From contig NZ_CP055263.1 of NCBI RefSeq assembly GCF_014217835.1, positions 3,227,501 through 3,291,500 of the forward strand: a stretch of 64,000 nucleotides of DNA, given 5' to 3'. Positions 17,905 through 29,100 of the stretch are shown one piece after another. Every line of letters begins with the position of its first letter. Positions within the stretch are counted from its first letter, which is position 1. The notes beneath the pieces were generated by a model. It was not told the DNA's origin. It was given only the letters and a program-made list of their open reading frames with translations, and ran no database searches. This DNA is from Metabacillus sp. KUDC1714. GTDB lineage: Bacteria > Bacillota > Bacilli > Bacillales > Bacillaceae. The translations under genes were made by a program, and so were the position numbers.

Positions 17905-17973
17905 AGGTGAATTTAACCATACAAAAACTGCACTCCAATTGTTAGATTGTGTCTAACAAATGGGGTGCAGTTT
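17905..17973 (-). mobile_element. Solitary end of the same IS3-type element
   Basis: About 69 bp nearly identical to 14727-14789: reverse ATG at 17920, first codons MVKFT, then the palindrome with arms ACTGCACTCCAATTGTT and AACAAATGGGGTGCAGT. Homology to OrfA stops after five codons. Same orientation as the 14562 remnant. The palindrome could also end leftward ftsZ transcripts. Confidence 0.7.
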
Positions 17974-18016
17974 AATTGATCTTTGAGCTTTTTTGTATGT
18001 CAATGTAAGCTTTTTA

Positions 18017-19159
18017 CTATCGGTTTTTCCGTTTGCGGAAGAACGCTGGAGTATCTAATGATTCTTCTGGTTCCAAGTTTCGTTCATAAAACGGAATTGA
18101 TCCTCTAGGTTCTACTTTCTCAGGTTGTATATGTTGTTCCTTTGGATATCGATTAGACGTTGCTTCAGTTGATGGCTCTTCAGGTGTTTGTACTATTGAT
18201 GAATCCTTTGCAGTAAATCCAGTAGCTATGACAGTTACGATAATTTCATCTTTTAAATTATCGTTGATGACAGAGCCAAAAATCATATTTAAATCGTCAT
18301 GTGAAGCAGATGAAACCATATCGGCTGCCTCCTGAACTTCAAAAAGGCTTAAATTGCGACCGCCGGTTATGTTCATGATCACTCCCTTGGCTCCATTGAT
18401 GGAGGTTTCTAGCAACGGACTATTTATTGCTTTTTGGGCAGCATCAGCAGCGCGGTTTTCACCTGAAGCAATACCAATGCCCATTAAAGCAGTTCCTTTT
18501 TGGGACATAACTGTTTTCACGTCAGCAAAGTCAAGGTTAATTAAACCTGGAATAGCGATTAAATCAGAAATTCCTTGAACGCCTTGACGAAGAACGCTAT
18601 CAGCTTCTCGGAAAGCATCAAGGATATGTGTTTTTTTATCTACAATCTCTAATAAGCGATCGTTTGGAATAATAATTAGAGTGTCAACAGACTCCTTCAT
18701 TTCGTTAATTCCTTTTGTGGCGTTTGCAGCGCGCTTGGAACCTTCAAATTTGAACGGTCGTGTGACAACCCCAATGGTTAAAGCTCCAAGATTACGGGAG
18801 ATTTCAGCAACGGCTGGGGCTGCTCCTGTGCCTGTTCCACCACCCATTCCTGCAGTAACAAAAACCATATCTGCCCCTTTTAACACTTCTTCGATTTGTT
18901 GTTTGCTTTCTTCCACAGCTCTTTTACCAATTTCCGGATTTGCCCCTGCGCCTAGACCTCTAGTTAATGCTGCACCGATTTGCATCTTAATCTCTGCTTT
19001 TGATTGATTAAGAGCTTGTGCATCTGTATTAACTGCAATAAATTCTACCCCTTCAACACCGTCCTCGATCATACGGTTTACAGCGTTGTTTCCCCCACCG
19101 CCTACACCAATAACTTTAATTGTTGCGAATTGGTCAATATTTGTATCAAAATCCAACAT
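18017..19159 (-). CDS. ftsZ: Cell division protein FtsZ (orphan locus, probable second copy)
   Basis: A complete 380-residue FtsZ. GTPase motifs are intact: [17 protein letters not shown], the tubulin signature [17 protein letters not shown], and the T7 loop region [16 protein letters not shown]. The C-terminal binding peptide is present ([13 protein letters not shown]) after a 50-60 residue charged linker. The start is ATG at 19159 (MLDFDTNID), seven bases after AGGAGG; upstream in-frame ATGs lack spacing. The gene is not in a dcw cluster: no ftsA, murG or divIB is near, and it stands between an IS scar and a two-component system. In Bacillus the main ftsZ follows ftsA, so this is probably an extra copy, perhaps with a changed linker. 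I cannot rule out from one window that it is the only copy. Confidence 0.93.
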   Translation of the reverse strand: MLDFDTNIDQFATIKVIGVGGGGNNAVNRMIEDGVEGVEFIAVNTDAQALNQSKAEIKMQIGAALTRGLGAGANPEIGKRAVEESKQQIEEVLKGADMVFVTAGMGGGTGTGAAPAVAEISRNLGALTIGVVTRPFKFEGSKRAANATKGINEMKESVDTLIIIPNDRLLEIVDKKTHILDAFREADSVLRQGVQGISDLIAIPGLINLDFADVKTVMSQKGTALMGIGIASGENRAADAAQKAINSPLLETSINGAKGVIMNITGGRNLSLFEVQEAADMVSSASHDDLNMIFGSVINDNLKDEIIVTVIATGFTAKDSSIVQTPEEPSTEATSNRYPKEQHIQPEKVEPRGSIPFYERNLEPEESLDTPAFFRKRKNR

Positions 19160-19426
19160 GTTCATTCCTCCTAAATCATCCAAATTGCCTAAATTATAAA
19201 TTATTTCAATAAAAGCCATAGACTCTAATATGATTCGAAGTTCTCTGGCTATTTTTGTATGGTTTGTAGATTAATAGTCTGGATAATCTGCTTTTTTTAT
19301 AAGGTTTTTTGTCCCTATATCAAAAATAGTAAATAAGACAAGCCTATGATATTCGAACCATTCACGTGTATAATAGGAGAAAAAATGAGATGAACATATA
19401 AGTCTACAAAGTCTGGGGGGATTTTT

Positions 19427-20983
19427 TTGAAATCTGGTGAAGGTTGTAGAATCATCATTGTGGATGATGAGCAATTAATAAGACAAGGGATTAAGCATTA
19501 TGTGGAATGGGAGCAGGAAGGCTTTAAAATCGTTGGGGAAGCATCGAATGGTCAAGAGGCTCTTGAGTTAATTGAGTTAACAAAGCCGCATATTGTGTTA
19601 ACGGATATTGTTATGCCGATTATGGACGGGGAAGAATTAACTCGTATTGTGAAAAGTAAGTACCCACATATTGAGATTATCATATTAAGTAGTTTTGGGG
19701 AATTTGAATATGTGAGATCAACTTTTCAAAGCGGGGCAGTTGATTATATTTTAAAGCCAAAGCTTGATGCTGATACATTACTTAATGTGCTAAAAACTGC
19801 AGCAAGTAGAATACCATCACTACAAGCAGCAAATGGAGATACCAATGTTGCCATTAATATTGGACATATGATCGAAAAGTTTGTATCAGGTTATGACACT
19901 CAATATGATGAAAAATTAATGTCAGAGACGTTTAATTATGAATATTTTTGCTTAGTAGCTGCTGATACAAGACTCCTTAAAGATAAAGATGCTATAAACA
20001 AGGATTTGATTATTCTTCGATTTGAAGAATTGTTCGATACTCAATTAAAGAAAATAAAAATACAGGAATTCACAACAGAAGAAAATGTAAGTGTTTTCCT
20101 TGTTAATGGGCAAGAAGATGAACTAATAGAAATGCAGGGAGTAGCTGCTGAACTATTAGAGTTAGATTCAAAGCTTTCAGTGCTTATTTGTGACACGTTT
20201 GAAAACTTTTCAAAAATTGGGATTAAGTACAATGACGTGATCAAGAAAATGCTTCAATATCGATTTTATTTTCCTGAAACTAAAATAATAGTTGAGGAAG
20301 ACTTAGCAAAAGAAGGTCCGAAAATCACTTCTTTTAATTTGGATAAGTTTACGAATGATTTTAAGCATGAGCGTTTTGATTCTGCATTTGACTATTTAGA
20401 GGAACATGTAAGAGAATTATCAGCAGCATTTACGACGGATATTTTTGAATATAAAGCGTTTTTTGGCAACATCATTTTCAATATTTCCATTTTATTAAGT
20501 AATTTGGAGTATGATGTGAAGAATTTAGAAAATGAAAAGTTTAGTTTTTTTAATGCAATTGATGAAGCCAAAACGGCTGCGAGTGTTGTTGAACAGTTGC
20601 ATCGCTTTGTAGAAAAGGCGAAAGAAATTATTTTATCAAGGAAAAATCAAACCGGACATTCAAATCTTCAACAAATTCTTGATTATATTGAAGAAAATTA
20701 TGCAGAGCCGTTGAGCTTAACTGGTGTAGCAAATCATTTTCATTTTAATCCTTCCTATTTATCAAGTTATTTTGCGACACATAACAAAGAAGGCTTTAAT
20801 GAGTATTTAAATAGAATTCGTATAGAAGAGGCTACGAAGTTATTAATGAATAGCTCTATTCCGATATCTGAGATTAGTGGACATGTTGGGTATTCCGATC
20901 ATAGTTATTTTTGCAAGGTATTTAAAAAGCAAAGAGGTTTATCTCCGAGTCAATATCGAAGAAATCAAAAATTGAATAAGTGA
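19427..20983 (+). CDS. YesN-type response regulator with AraC DNA-binding domain (TCS 1)
   Basis: A 518-residue response regulator. Receiver domain residues 8-125 with the acidic pair DD13-14, phosphorylated Asp60 in VLTDIVMPIMDG and Lys near LKPK. A middle domain of unknown fold follows, then an AraC HTH pair at the C-terminus: PLSLTGVANHFHFNPSYLS and a second helix-turn in ISEISGHVGYSDHSYFCKVF. Start TTG with a run of G residues upstream. The kinase gene follows after 11 bp. The pair probably controls the adjacent MalEFG-type importer and beta-galactosidase genes that start 22942 (inference from position). Confidence 0.93.
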   Translation: MKSGEGCRIIIVDDEQLIRQGIKHYVEWEQEGFKIVGEASNGQEALELIELTKPHIVLTDIVMPIMDGEELTRIVKSKYPHIEIIILSSFGEFEYVRSTFQSGAVDYILKPKLDADTLLNVLKTAASRIPSLQAANGDTNVAINIGHMIEKFVSGYDTQYDEKLMSETFNYEYFCLVAADTRLLKDKDAINKDLIILRFEELFDTQLKKIKIQEFTTEENVSVFLVNGQEDELIEMQGVAAELLELDSKLSVLICDTFENFSKIGIKYNDVIKKMLQYRFYFPETKIIVEEDLAKEGPKITSFNLDKFTNDFKHERFDSAFDYLEEHVRELSAAFTTDIFEYKAFFGNIIFNISILLSNLEYDVKNLENEKFSFFNAIDEAKTAASVVEQLHRFVEKAKEIILSRKNQTGHSNLQQILDYIEENYAEPLSLTGVANHFHFNPSYLSSYFATHNKEGFNEYLNRIRIEEATKLLMNSSIPISEISGHVGYSDHSYFCKVFKKQRGLSPSQYRRNQKLNK

Positions 20984-20994
20984 TGTGAATCAGT

Positions 20995-22764
20995 ATGAAA
21001 TTTTTCCAAAATCATTTTAAACATAATGGTTTGTTTGTCATTATGTTTTTAATTAGTGTAATCAGTATTATTACGGTTTCAATCATTATTACGTGGACAA
21101 CGTTTCGTATGTCTGAGCAGTTTTTTATTGATAAGTTTAGTATTACAAATGCGAAAGTCATGAATCAAGTTAAAGATAGTTTTGAATCCTATAATTACTC
21201 GATTGTTCTTGCGTCAAACAACATCTTACAAAGTGGAACGATAAGAAGAATTATGACGGAGGAGCAATCCAATGCGCAAAAAATGCGATCTTATTTTCAA
21301 ATGAGTGAGCAGATGAAACGAACGAAATCAAATGTTGATGCTTATGAAACTGAAATTATTGTGACCGGTGTGAATGAAATGAGCTATGCGACAAATCGAT
21401 CATACTGGCTAATTACCGATGAAGAATTGCAGAGTCATATTATGACTGAAAATTCGTTAAAAAATCCAAAGAGGTTGATCTATCAATATGATCAGCGTAA
21501 CGAAAATACAAATAGTGCTAATGATGCTCAATTTATCGTTGCTTCAAAACCTTTAATGGAAAGGATTTCAGGTAATATATACGGAATGATGTACTTCGCA
21601 ATACAAGAAAGTGAAATTAGGAATTTTTATAACAGCCACACAAGTACAGGAAATGATGTTTTTATTCTCGATAAAACTGGTACCATTGTGTCAAGTAATA
21701 AAACGGAATTAATTGGAGATGAAGCTAATAATCTTTTGCACTATGCAAAAGAAAATGAACAAAAGAATAATGATTATATAATTGCAAATTTCATGGGAAC
21801 AGATCAAATCATCTTTATGGAATATATTCCTTCTTTTGATATGTATTTATTTAATTTAATAGACAAGAAAACAGCAATTGGTGATTTGATTAATAAAAAG
21901 CAAATTGTGCTGATTTGTATTTGCATTGTTGCTATCGCCCTTATTATTGTTTTTCTTATATCGAGAAGAATGACAAATTCATTATCAACATTAGTAAAGC
22001 AAATTTCAGATGCTTCGAAATTTGATTTTGATCAGTATGTTTCAGTAAGTGGTACGTATGAAACAATGCAAATCGGTAAGGCATTTAATTCAATGCTGGA
22101 TGAACTTCATGATTACTTGGAAAAACTCGTTCTTTTCCAAAAGCAAAAACGCAATGCAGAATTAGCGGCTTTACAACAGCAAATTAATCCGCATTTTCTC
22201 TATAATACACTTACTTCCATTAAGTTTATGATTCAGCAAGGTGGAAAAGGGGAAGCGGAGGAAACGATCAATTCCTTGATTTCATTACTTCAAAATACAA
22301 TTGGAAATGGGAGTGAAACCATTTCTGTTGAGCAAGAAATAAATAACTTAAAAGATTATGTTCTTATTAATCAAAAACGCTATGGAGACAGAATTAAAGT
22401 AAATTATTTACTTTCACCAGATTGTGTAGACCAACAAATTCCTAAGCTGATTTTACAGCCTTTTATTGAAAATTCATTTTTCCACGGATTTAACAACAAA
22501 ACATCTGGCTTTATCAATGTAATGGTGTGGCAAGAAAAGGGTACTTTGATTTGCGAGATCATGGATAATGGAGATGGAATGGAGATTTCATCTAATAAAC
22601 TTCCGAAAACAAAGAGTAAGAAACAGCATTTTACAGGGATAGGTGTAAGAAATGTAAATGAAAGAATTCAAATTTTGTATGGTAATCAATATGGTGTATC
22701 GATTTCAAGTAATTTAGGAGAGGGAACAAGAGTGAAGATTACACTTCCGATCTCCGAAATATAA
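20995..22764 (+). CDS. YesM-type sensor histidine kinase (TCS 1)
   Basis: A 589-residue membrane kinase. Two membrane segments (about residues 12-34 and 302-322) flank an extracellular dCache-like sensor, followed by HAMP, the His_kinase domain (His400 in QQQINPHFLYNTLTS) and a C-terminal HATPase (IENSFFHGF, DNGDGM, GIGVRNVNERI). Such kinases sense extracellular oligosaccharides, sometimes through a binding protein. It is 11 bp after its partner regulator, and a lipoprotein gene of an importer follows. Confidence 0.93.
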   Translation: MKFFQNHFKHNGLFVIMFLISVISIITVSIIITWTTFRMSEQFFIDKFSITNAKVMNQVKDSFESYNYSIVLASNNILQSGTIRRIMTEEQSNAQKMRSYFQMSEQMKRTKSNVDAYETEIIVTGVNEMSYATNRSYWLITDEELQSHIMTENSLKNPKRLIYQYDQRNENTNSANDAQFIVASKPLMERISGNIYGMMYFAIQESEIRNFYNSHTSTGNDVFILDKTGTIVSSNKTELIGDEANNLLHYAKENEQKNNDYIIANFMGTDQIIFMEYIPSFDMYLFNLIDKKTAIGDLINKKQIVLICICIVAIALIIVFLISRRMTNSLSTLVKQISDASKFDFDQYVSVSGTYETMQIGKAFNSMLDELHDYLEKLVLFQKQKRNAELAALQQQINPHFLYNTLTSIKFMIQQGGKGEAEETINSLISLLQNTIGNGSETISVEQEINNLKDYVLINQKRYGDRIKVNYLLSPDCVDQQIPKLILQPFIENSFFHGFNNKTSGFINVMVWQEKGTLICEIMDNGDGMEISSNKLPKTKSKKQHFTGIGVRNVNERIQILYGNQYGVSISSNLGEGTRVKITLPISEI

Positions 22765-22901
22765 AAAAAGTACAAGTATCTAAAAAAAATACAACCCCAA
22801 TTAATTGTAAACGGATACATTCTATAAAAAAATCACAAGTTTATGAAAATATTGTCCTAAAGAAAAACGAAACATAGGTGCTAATATTGTAGTTGTAAGG
22901 G

Positions 22902-22915
22902 TGATAGCGCTTACG
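22902..22915 (+). promoter_or_regulatory. cre (CcpA) site upstream of the galactoside operon
   Basis: TGATAGCGCTTACG matches the cre consensus at 12 of 14 positions, symmetrical around GCGC. It lies 27 bp upstream of the binding-protein start at 22942, a position compatible with roadblock repression by glucose-activated CcpA. Confidence 0.65.
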
Positions 22916-22941
22916 AAAACAAAAATATGGGGGTATTTTTT

Positions 22942-24234
22942 ATGAAAAAGCTACTCGTACTTATGATGGCTTGCATGATGTTTTTGGCAGCATGCTCATC
23001 TGGGTCTCAAGAGACAGAATCAGATTCAAGTGAATCATCGGGTTCAAAAGAAATTACAATTTGGGCATGGGACCCAAACTTTAATATTAAAGCGATGGAA
23101 ATAGCAAAAGAGTATTATCAAAAAGAAAATCCTGATGTAGAAATCAAGATTGTAGATAATGCGCAAGCTGATATTATTCAAAAGTTAAATACAAGCTTAA
23201 GTTCTGGTACGACAAAAGGATTACCAAATATCGTGTTGATCGAAGACTATCGTGCACAAAGCTTCCTTCAAGCATATCCAGATTCTTTCCATGAAATTAC
23301 TGGATCTTTCAAAGCGGAAGATTTTGCATCATATAAAATTGCACCAACTAGCTTAGATGGTAAAAACTATGGTTTACCATTTGATACAGGTGTAACTGGT
23401 TTATACGTAAGAACGGATTATTTAGAAGAAGCAGGCCATACAGTTGATGATTTAAAAGGTATTGATTGGAATCAATATATTGAAATTGGTAAAAAAGTAA
23501 AAGAAGCAACTGGAAAGCAAATGATTACACTTGATCCAAATGACCAAGGTCTTATTCGTATGATGTTGCAATCTAGTGGTTCTTGGTACTTAAAAGAGGA
23601 TGGTGTGACACCATTTATTGCTGATAATGAAGCACTTAAGAAGTCTTTTGAAACATACAAAGCAATGTTGGACGCTGATATCGTAAAACCAAACTCTGAT
23701 TGGAGTCAATTCTTAGCAGCATTCAATAGTGGCGAAGTAGCATCAGTACCAACTGGAAACTGGATCACACCATCTATTAAAGCAGAAGCATCTCAATCAG
23801 GTAAATGGGCAGTTGTGCCACAGCCAAAACTTCCAGATGTTGAGAGTTCAGTGAATGCATCTAATCTAGGTGGAAGCTCATGGTATGTTCTTGATGTAGA
23901 TGGAAAAGAAGAAGCAACAGATTTCTTAGCAAAAACGTTTGGTTCAAACGTTGATTTTTATCAAGATTTAGTAACAGAAGTTGGGGCAATCGGAACGTAC
24001 ACTCCTGCAACTACTGGGGAAGCATACAAAGCAGAGGATGAATTCTTTGCTGGGCAACCAATTATCTCTGACTTTTCACAATGGGTAAAAGAAATCCCAC
24101 AAGTCAATTATGGACTGCACACATACGCAATTGACGACATTTTAATTGTTGAAATGCAAAACTACCTTAACGGTAAGGATCTTGATCAAGTGCTAGAAGA
24201 TGCTCAACAACAAGCAGAAGCACAGCTTCAATAA
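22942..24234 (+). CDS. ABC transporter sugar-binding lipoprotein (MalE/GanS-like)
   Basis: About 430 residues. The start ATG at 22942 follows a GGGGG site; the ATG at 22927 is upstream of it. The lipobox (MMFLAAC, Cys18) is followed by a serine-rich linker, then a type-1 sugar-binding fold (EITIWAWDPNFNIKAMEIA, LPNIVLIEDYRAQS, FNSGEVASVPTGNW). It precedes MalF/MalG-like permeases and a GH2 beta-galactosidase, so its ligand is likely a galacto-oligosaccharide or other beta-galactoside (inference). An inter-gene stem-loop separates it from the permeases. Confidence 0.92.
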   Translation: MKKLLVLMMACMMFLAACSSGSQETESDSSESSGSKEITIWAWDPNFNIKAMEIAKEYYQKENPDVEIKIVDNAQADIIQKLNTSLSSGTTKGLPNIVLIEDYRAQSFLQAYPDSFHEITGSFKAEDFASYKIAPTSLDGKNYGLPFDTGVTGLYVRTDYLEEAGHTVDDLKGIDWNQYIEIGKKVKEATGKQMITLDPNDQGLIRMMLQSSGSWYLKEDGVTPFIADNEALKKSFETYKAMLDADIVKPNSDWSQFLAAFNSGEVASVPTGNWITPSIKAEASQSGKWAVVPQPKLPDVESSVNASNLGGSSWYVLDVDGKEEATDFLAKTFGSNVDFYQDLVTEVGAIGTYTPATTGEAYKAEDEFFAGQPIISDFSQWVKEIPQVNYGLHTYAIDDILIVEMQNYLNGKDLDQVLEDAQQQAEAQLQ

Positions 24235-24283
24235 TTACCTTTCCTACAATTCTTCTCAAAGCTAACTTAGTATGAGAAGCTAA

Positions 24284-24366
24284 GCCTTGAAACCTCATCT
24301 GCTTCTGTTAATAAGGATAACTTATGAGAAGTACAGTCGAGATTTCAAGGCTTCTATCTTATTTTG
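24284..24366 (+). promoter_or_regulatory. Intra-operon stem-loop between binding protein and permease genes
   Basis: Arms AGCCTTGAAACCTC (24284-24297) and GAGATTTCAAGGCT (24340-24353) pair over 14 bases with one mismatch, followed by a T-containing stretch. The inner 42 bases hold a further pairing of CTTA and TAAG elements. It could protect the 5' part of the message or partly end transcription, keeping the binding protein in excess. Confidence 0.55.
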
Positions 24367-24389
24367 ACAAGTTAAGGAGTTGACATAAT

Positions 24390-25313
24390 ATGTTATCAGC
24401 AAAATCAAACGCAAACACTTCTGTTTCTTATTCGAAAAGGAAACCTTTAAATAAAACGACAATCATCGGTTGGTCCTTTATCACAATCGCTTCTGTATTA
24501 ATCTGCTTATTTTACTTTTACCCAATGGTTCAGGCTTTAATCATGTCTTTCCAATCAGGTACAGGTACGAATTTAACGTTTACAGGATTAGATAATTACG
24601 CTCGATTACTTAAAGACCCTACTTTTATAACTGCAGTTAAGAACACGGTTATTTATCTAATTATCCAAGTGCCAGTTATGATTTTATTAGCCTTATTTTT
24701 ATCCGTTATATTAAATGACAAACGTTTAAAGTTTAAAGGATTTTTCCGTACTGCGATCTTCTTACCATGTGTTACATCACTTGTAGCTTATTCCGTTATT
24801 TTTAAGTATTTATTCGGTGTAGATGGAATTATCAATATGATGTTAATGAAGCTTGCATTTATTTCTGAACCAATTCAATGGTTAACAGATCCGTTCTGGG
24901 CCAAGATTACAATTGTTATTGCAATTACATGGCGCTGGACTGGTTATAATATGATTTTCTATTTATCATCACTTCAAAATATTGATCATTCAATTTATGA
25001 AGCTGCAAAAATTGATGGAGCATCTTCCATACAACAATTTTTTAAGATTACGATTCCAATGTTAAAACCTATTATTCTTTTTACGTCGATTACTTCTACA
25101 ATTGGAACACTACAGTTGTTTGATGAGGTTATGAATATTACAAAAGGTGGTCCTGGTAATTCTACTATGACAATTTCTCAATATATTTATAATCTTTCAT
25201 TTAAATACACCCCAGACTTTGGGTATGCGGCAACCGTATCGTATGCAATTGTTATTATGATTGTGATCTTCTCAATTATTCAGTTCAAAGTGGCAGGTGA
25301 GAAAAATGCTTAA
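24390..25313 (+). CDS. ABC sugar permease (MalF-like)
   Basis: A 307-residue permease with about six membrane segments and the EAA loop (YEAAKIDGASSIQQFFK, about residue 205-225) that contacts the ATPase. It starts at ATG after AAGGAG with ten bases between. The next permease overlaps its last codons. Part of the importer at 22942-26124. Confidence 0.92.
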   Translation: MLSAKSNANTSVSYSKRKPLNKTTIIGWSFITIASVLICLFYFYPMVQALIMSFQSGTGTNLTFTGLDNYARLLKDPTFITAVKNTVIYLIIQVPVMILLALFLSVILNDKRLKFKGFFRTAIFLPCVTSLVAYSVIFKYLFGVDGIINMMLMKLAFISEPIQWLTDPFWAKITIVIAITWRWTGYNMIFYLSSLQNIDHSIYEAAKIDGASSIQQFFKITIPMLKPIILFTSITSTIGTLQLFDEVMNITKGGPGNSTMTISQYIYNLSFKYTPDFGYAATVSYAIVIMIVIFSIIQFKVAGEKNA

Positions 25314-26124
25314 AAAATTATTCGGTTATGGTGTATTAATTATTGCGAGTATTGTGTCAATCTTTCCGTTTTTATGGATGGTAGTTTCAGCAACAAATAA
25401 ATCAGTTGATGTAACACAGGGGAGGATATTACCTGGTACTCATCTTGTAGAAAACTTTAAAAATCTATTAACCACAGTTGATATTGTACCGGCCTTAATC
25501 AATTCAGCAAAAATTTCTATTTCAACAACAATTTTATCGTTATTAATCGCTTCCTTAGCGGGATATGGATTTGAAATTTTCAAAAGTAAGTCAAAGGATG
25601 TTGTGTTTAATATTTTACTACTATCAATGATGATTCCATTTGCAGCGTTAATGGTCCCTTTATTCAGGATGTTCGGTACGATTTCACAAACAGTGCCTTT
25701 CTTAGGAATTGATACATTAACAGCAGTGGTTTTACCAACATTAACTACAGCATTTTTAATCTTTTTCTTCAGACAAAGTACAAAAATGTTTCCAAAGGAT
25801 ATTCTTGAAGCCGGTCGAATTGATGGATTAAGTGAGTTAGGAGTATTTTTTAGAATTTATGTACCAACAATGAAAACAACATATGCAGCAGCGGCAATCA
25901 TTACATTTATGGCTAGCTGGAACAACTATTTATGGCCTCTAGTTGTTTTACAATCTCCAGAAAATCAGACGATTCCATTATTGATTTCAAACTTAGGTTC
26001 AAGTTATTCGCCTGACTTTGGGGTTATTATGATGGCGATTGTGATTGCTACATTACCAGCTGCACTGATTTTCTTCATTATGCAAAAGCACTTTGTTGCA
26101 GGAATGATGGGCTCAGTAAAATAA
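25306..26124 (+). CDS. ABC sugar permease (MalG-like)
   Basis: A 272-residue permease with the EAGRIDGLSELGVF loop, MMIPFAALMVPLFRM and a C-terminus near FVAGMMGSVK. The start ATG (25306) overlaps the end of the preceding gene by eight bases, showing translational coupling. No ATPase gene is encoded here; importers of this type use a shared ATPase (MsmX-type). The beta-galactosidase gene follows after 14 bp. Confidence 0.92.
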   Translation: MLKKLFGYGVLIIASIVSIFPFLWMVVSATNKSVDVTQGRILPGTHLVENFKNLLTTVDIVPALINSAKISISTTILSLLIASLAGYGFEIFKSKSKDVVFNILLLSMMIPFAALMVPLFRMFGTISQTVPFLGIDTLTAVVLPTLTTAFLIFFFRQSTKMFPKDILEAGRIDGLSELGVFFRIYVPTMKTTYAAAAIITFMASWNNYLWPLVVLQSPENQTIPLLISNLGSSYSPDFGVIMMAIVIATLPAALIFFIMQKHFVAGMMGSVK

Positions 26125-26138
26125 GATAGAGAGGTAGA

Positions 26139-29100
26139 ATGATAATTATGACAACGAATCCAGATCTAAATTGGCTAACAGACGTAAATGTATTTGCAGT
26201 AAATCGACTTCCTGCACACTCTAGTCATATGTATTACGAAACAATGGAAGAGGCAAAAAAATCTGCTCCAATGAAAATGAGAAAAAGCTTAAATGGAAAT
26301 TGGAAGTTTCATTATGCGATTAATCCGAGTAATCGTCCGGAAACTTTTTATGAATTGAATTTTGATTGTGATAGCTGGAATGATATTAAAGTGCCAGGTC
26401 ATATTCAACTTCAAGGATATGGCAAACCTCAATATGTAAACACGATGTATCCGTGGGACGGGATAAATGACATTCGTCCTCCTGAGATTCCTACTGATCA
26501 TAATCCTGTTGGAAGCTATGTAAAGTATTTTCATGTCCCTGAAAACATGCTAGAAAAGCCTGTATATGTATCGTTTCAAGGGGTTGAGTCTGCTTTTTAC
26601 GTATGGCTAAATGGTAAGTTTGTCGGATATAGTGAAGACAGCTTCACACCTGCTGAGTTTGACTTAACACCTTTTTTACAGGAGGGGGAAAATAAACTAG
26701 CAGTTGAAGTGTATCAAAGAAGTACAGGAAGTTGGTTAGAAGATCAAGATTTTTGGCGCTTCTCAGGTATTTTCCGTGAAGTGTATCTTTATACAGTGCC
26801 GAAGATGCATGTTTATGATGCATATGTTCATGCAGATTTGGATGAAACTTATACAAAGGGAACACTTAAAGTTGATCTTCAGCTAAACGCTCCTGCTGCA
26901 TCTGGATCAAAGGTAATCGCTAGTTTGGTAGATAAAGATCATAACGTTATTGAATCAACAAGTGTTGCGATGAACGATGAAAACCCAACATTTACGATCA
27001 ATGTGGATCAACCAGAATTATGGAGTGCGGAAACACCTAATCTATACAAGCTCTACATCCAGCTTGTGAATGAATCAGGAGATGTAGTAGAAGTTGTTCC
27101 GCAAAAGGTTGGTTTTAGACGTTTTGAGTTAGTAGATAAAGTGATGAAAATAAATGGTGAGCGTATCATCTTTAAAGGAGTAAACCGCCACGAGTTTAAC
27201 CATCGAACAGGGCGTGCAATTACTAAGGAAGATATGCTATGGGATATTAAGACATTAAAGCAAAATAATATTAACGCAGTTCGTACATCGCATTATCCAA
27301 ACCAAAGCTATTGGTACGAATTATGTGATGAGTATGGCGTGTATGTGATTGATGAGATGAACTTAGAAACACATGGTTCGTGGCAAAAGATGGGCGCTGT
27401 TGAGCCTTCTTGGAATATTCCAGGTAATAAACCAGAATGGCAAGACATTGTTTTAGATCGTGCGAAATCGATGTTTGAAAGAGATAAAAATCATCCTTCA
27501 ATTATCATCTGGTCATGTGGAAATGAGTCATATGCAGGTGAAGTGATATTAAATGTAACAAGATACTTTAAATCTGTTGATTCTAGTCGACTTGTTCATT
27601 ATGAAGGCGTGTTTTATGACCGTAATTACAATGACACAAGTGATATGGAAAGCCGTATGTATGCAAAGCCAGCAGATATTGAAGAATATTTAACAAATAA
27701 CCCTGAAAAACCATATGTAAGCTGTGAATATATGCATGCGATGGGGAATTCATTGGGTGGTATGAATTATTACACAGAGCTAGAGGATAAATATCCAATG
27801 TATCAAGGTGGATTCATTTGGGATTATATTGACCAGTCTCTTGTTAAAGAAGACCGTTACGGGAAAGAATTTTTAGCTTATGGTGGAGATTTTGATGATC
27901 GCCCAACAGATTATGGTTTCTGTACAAATGGAATTGTTTATGCAGACCGTAAAATTTCACCGAAAATGCAGGAAGTGAAATATTTATATCAAAATATTAA
28001 GCTTGAAGCAGATGAAACAGGTGTAACGATCAAAAACAAGAATTTGTTTAAAGATACATCTGATTATGAATTAAGATACACGCTTTTTCTTGAAGGAGAA
28101 GAAGTGTATGAAAAAACATTACAAGTAAATGTATCACCACAAAGTGAACAGCGAATCGACTATGATTGGTCAAAAGAATTAATGAACAAACCAGAAGAGT
28201 ATTATGTTCATGTTGCTTTTCTTTTAAAAGAAGAAACGATATGGGCAAATGCTGGACATGAGGTTGCATTTGGACAATATATCTTTGCGAAGAAAGCTAG
28301 TAAAATGGCGCCAATTGCAGCAAATGGGGAATTCAGGTTAGTCGAAGGCGATGTGAATATCGGTGTTCATGGAAGAGACTTTAGCATTATCTTCTCAAAG
28401 GCAGTAGGTAGTTTAGTATCAGTAAACTATTCTGGAAAAGAAATGATTGCTTATCCTCCTGCTCCATTGTTTTGGAGAGCAACGACAGATAATGACCGAG
28501 GTTTTGCACAATCATTTGTTTCAGGTTGTTGGCATGCAGCAAGCTTAGCTCGTAGATGTACTAGTGTTGATGTATCCGAAGAAAAAGATACTGTTCAAGT
28601 AGCATTTACCTACAAGTTTTCTATTCATGAAAAAATTGAAGTTACCACGAGCTATACAGTTTATCCTAATGGAAGTATTCATGTTAAGTCTTCCTATAAA
28701 GGAGCAGAAGGATTGCCGCAAATGCCAATTTTCGCAGTATCCTTCAAGGTTCCGGCAAAATATAATCAGTTAGAATGGTATGCCATGGGACCTGAAGAAA
28801 ACTATTCTGATCGAGCTCATGGAGCACGTCTTGGAGTATTTAAGAATACGGCAAAAGACAATGTCGAAGGTTATTTAAATCCACAAGAGTCGGGAAATCG
28901 TACAGGAGTACGTCGGGTAAGTGTAACAAATTCTGACGGTGAAGGGGTCATGATTTTATCTAAGGATACGCCAATTGAATGTAATGTCTCACCATACACA
29001 GCTTTTGAGCTTGAAAATGCGAATCATCATTATGAGCTACCAAATGTTCATTATTCAGTGATTACTGTTGCTGGTAAGCAAATGGGTGTTGGTGGAGATG

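Noticed and set aside
14562-17973. Functional composite transposon
   Set aside because: Neither IS copy has a transposase, and no outer ends or target duplications were identified.
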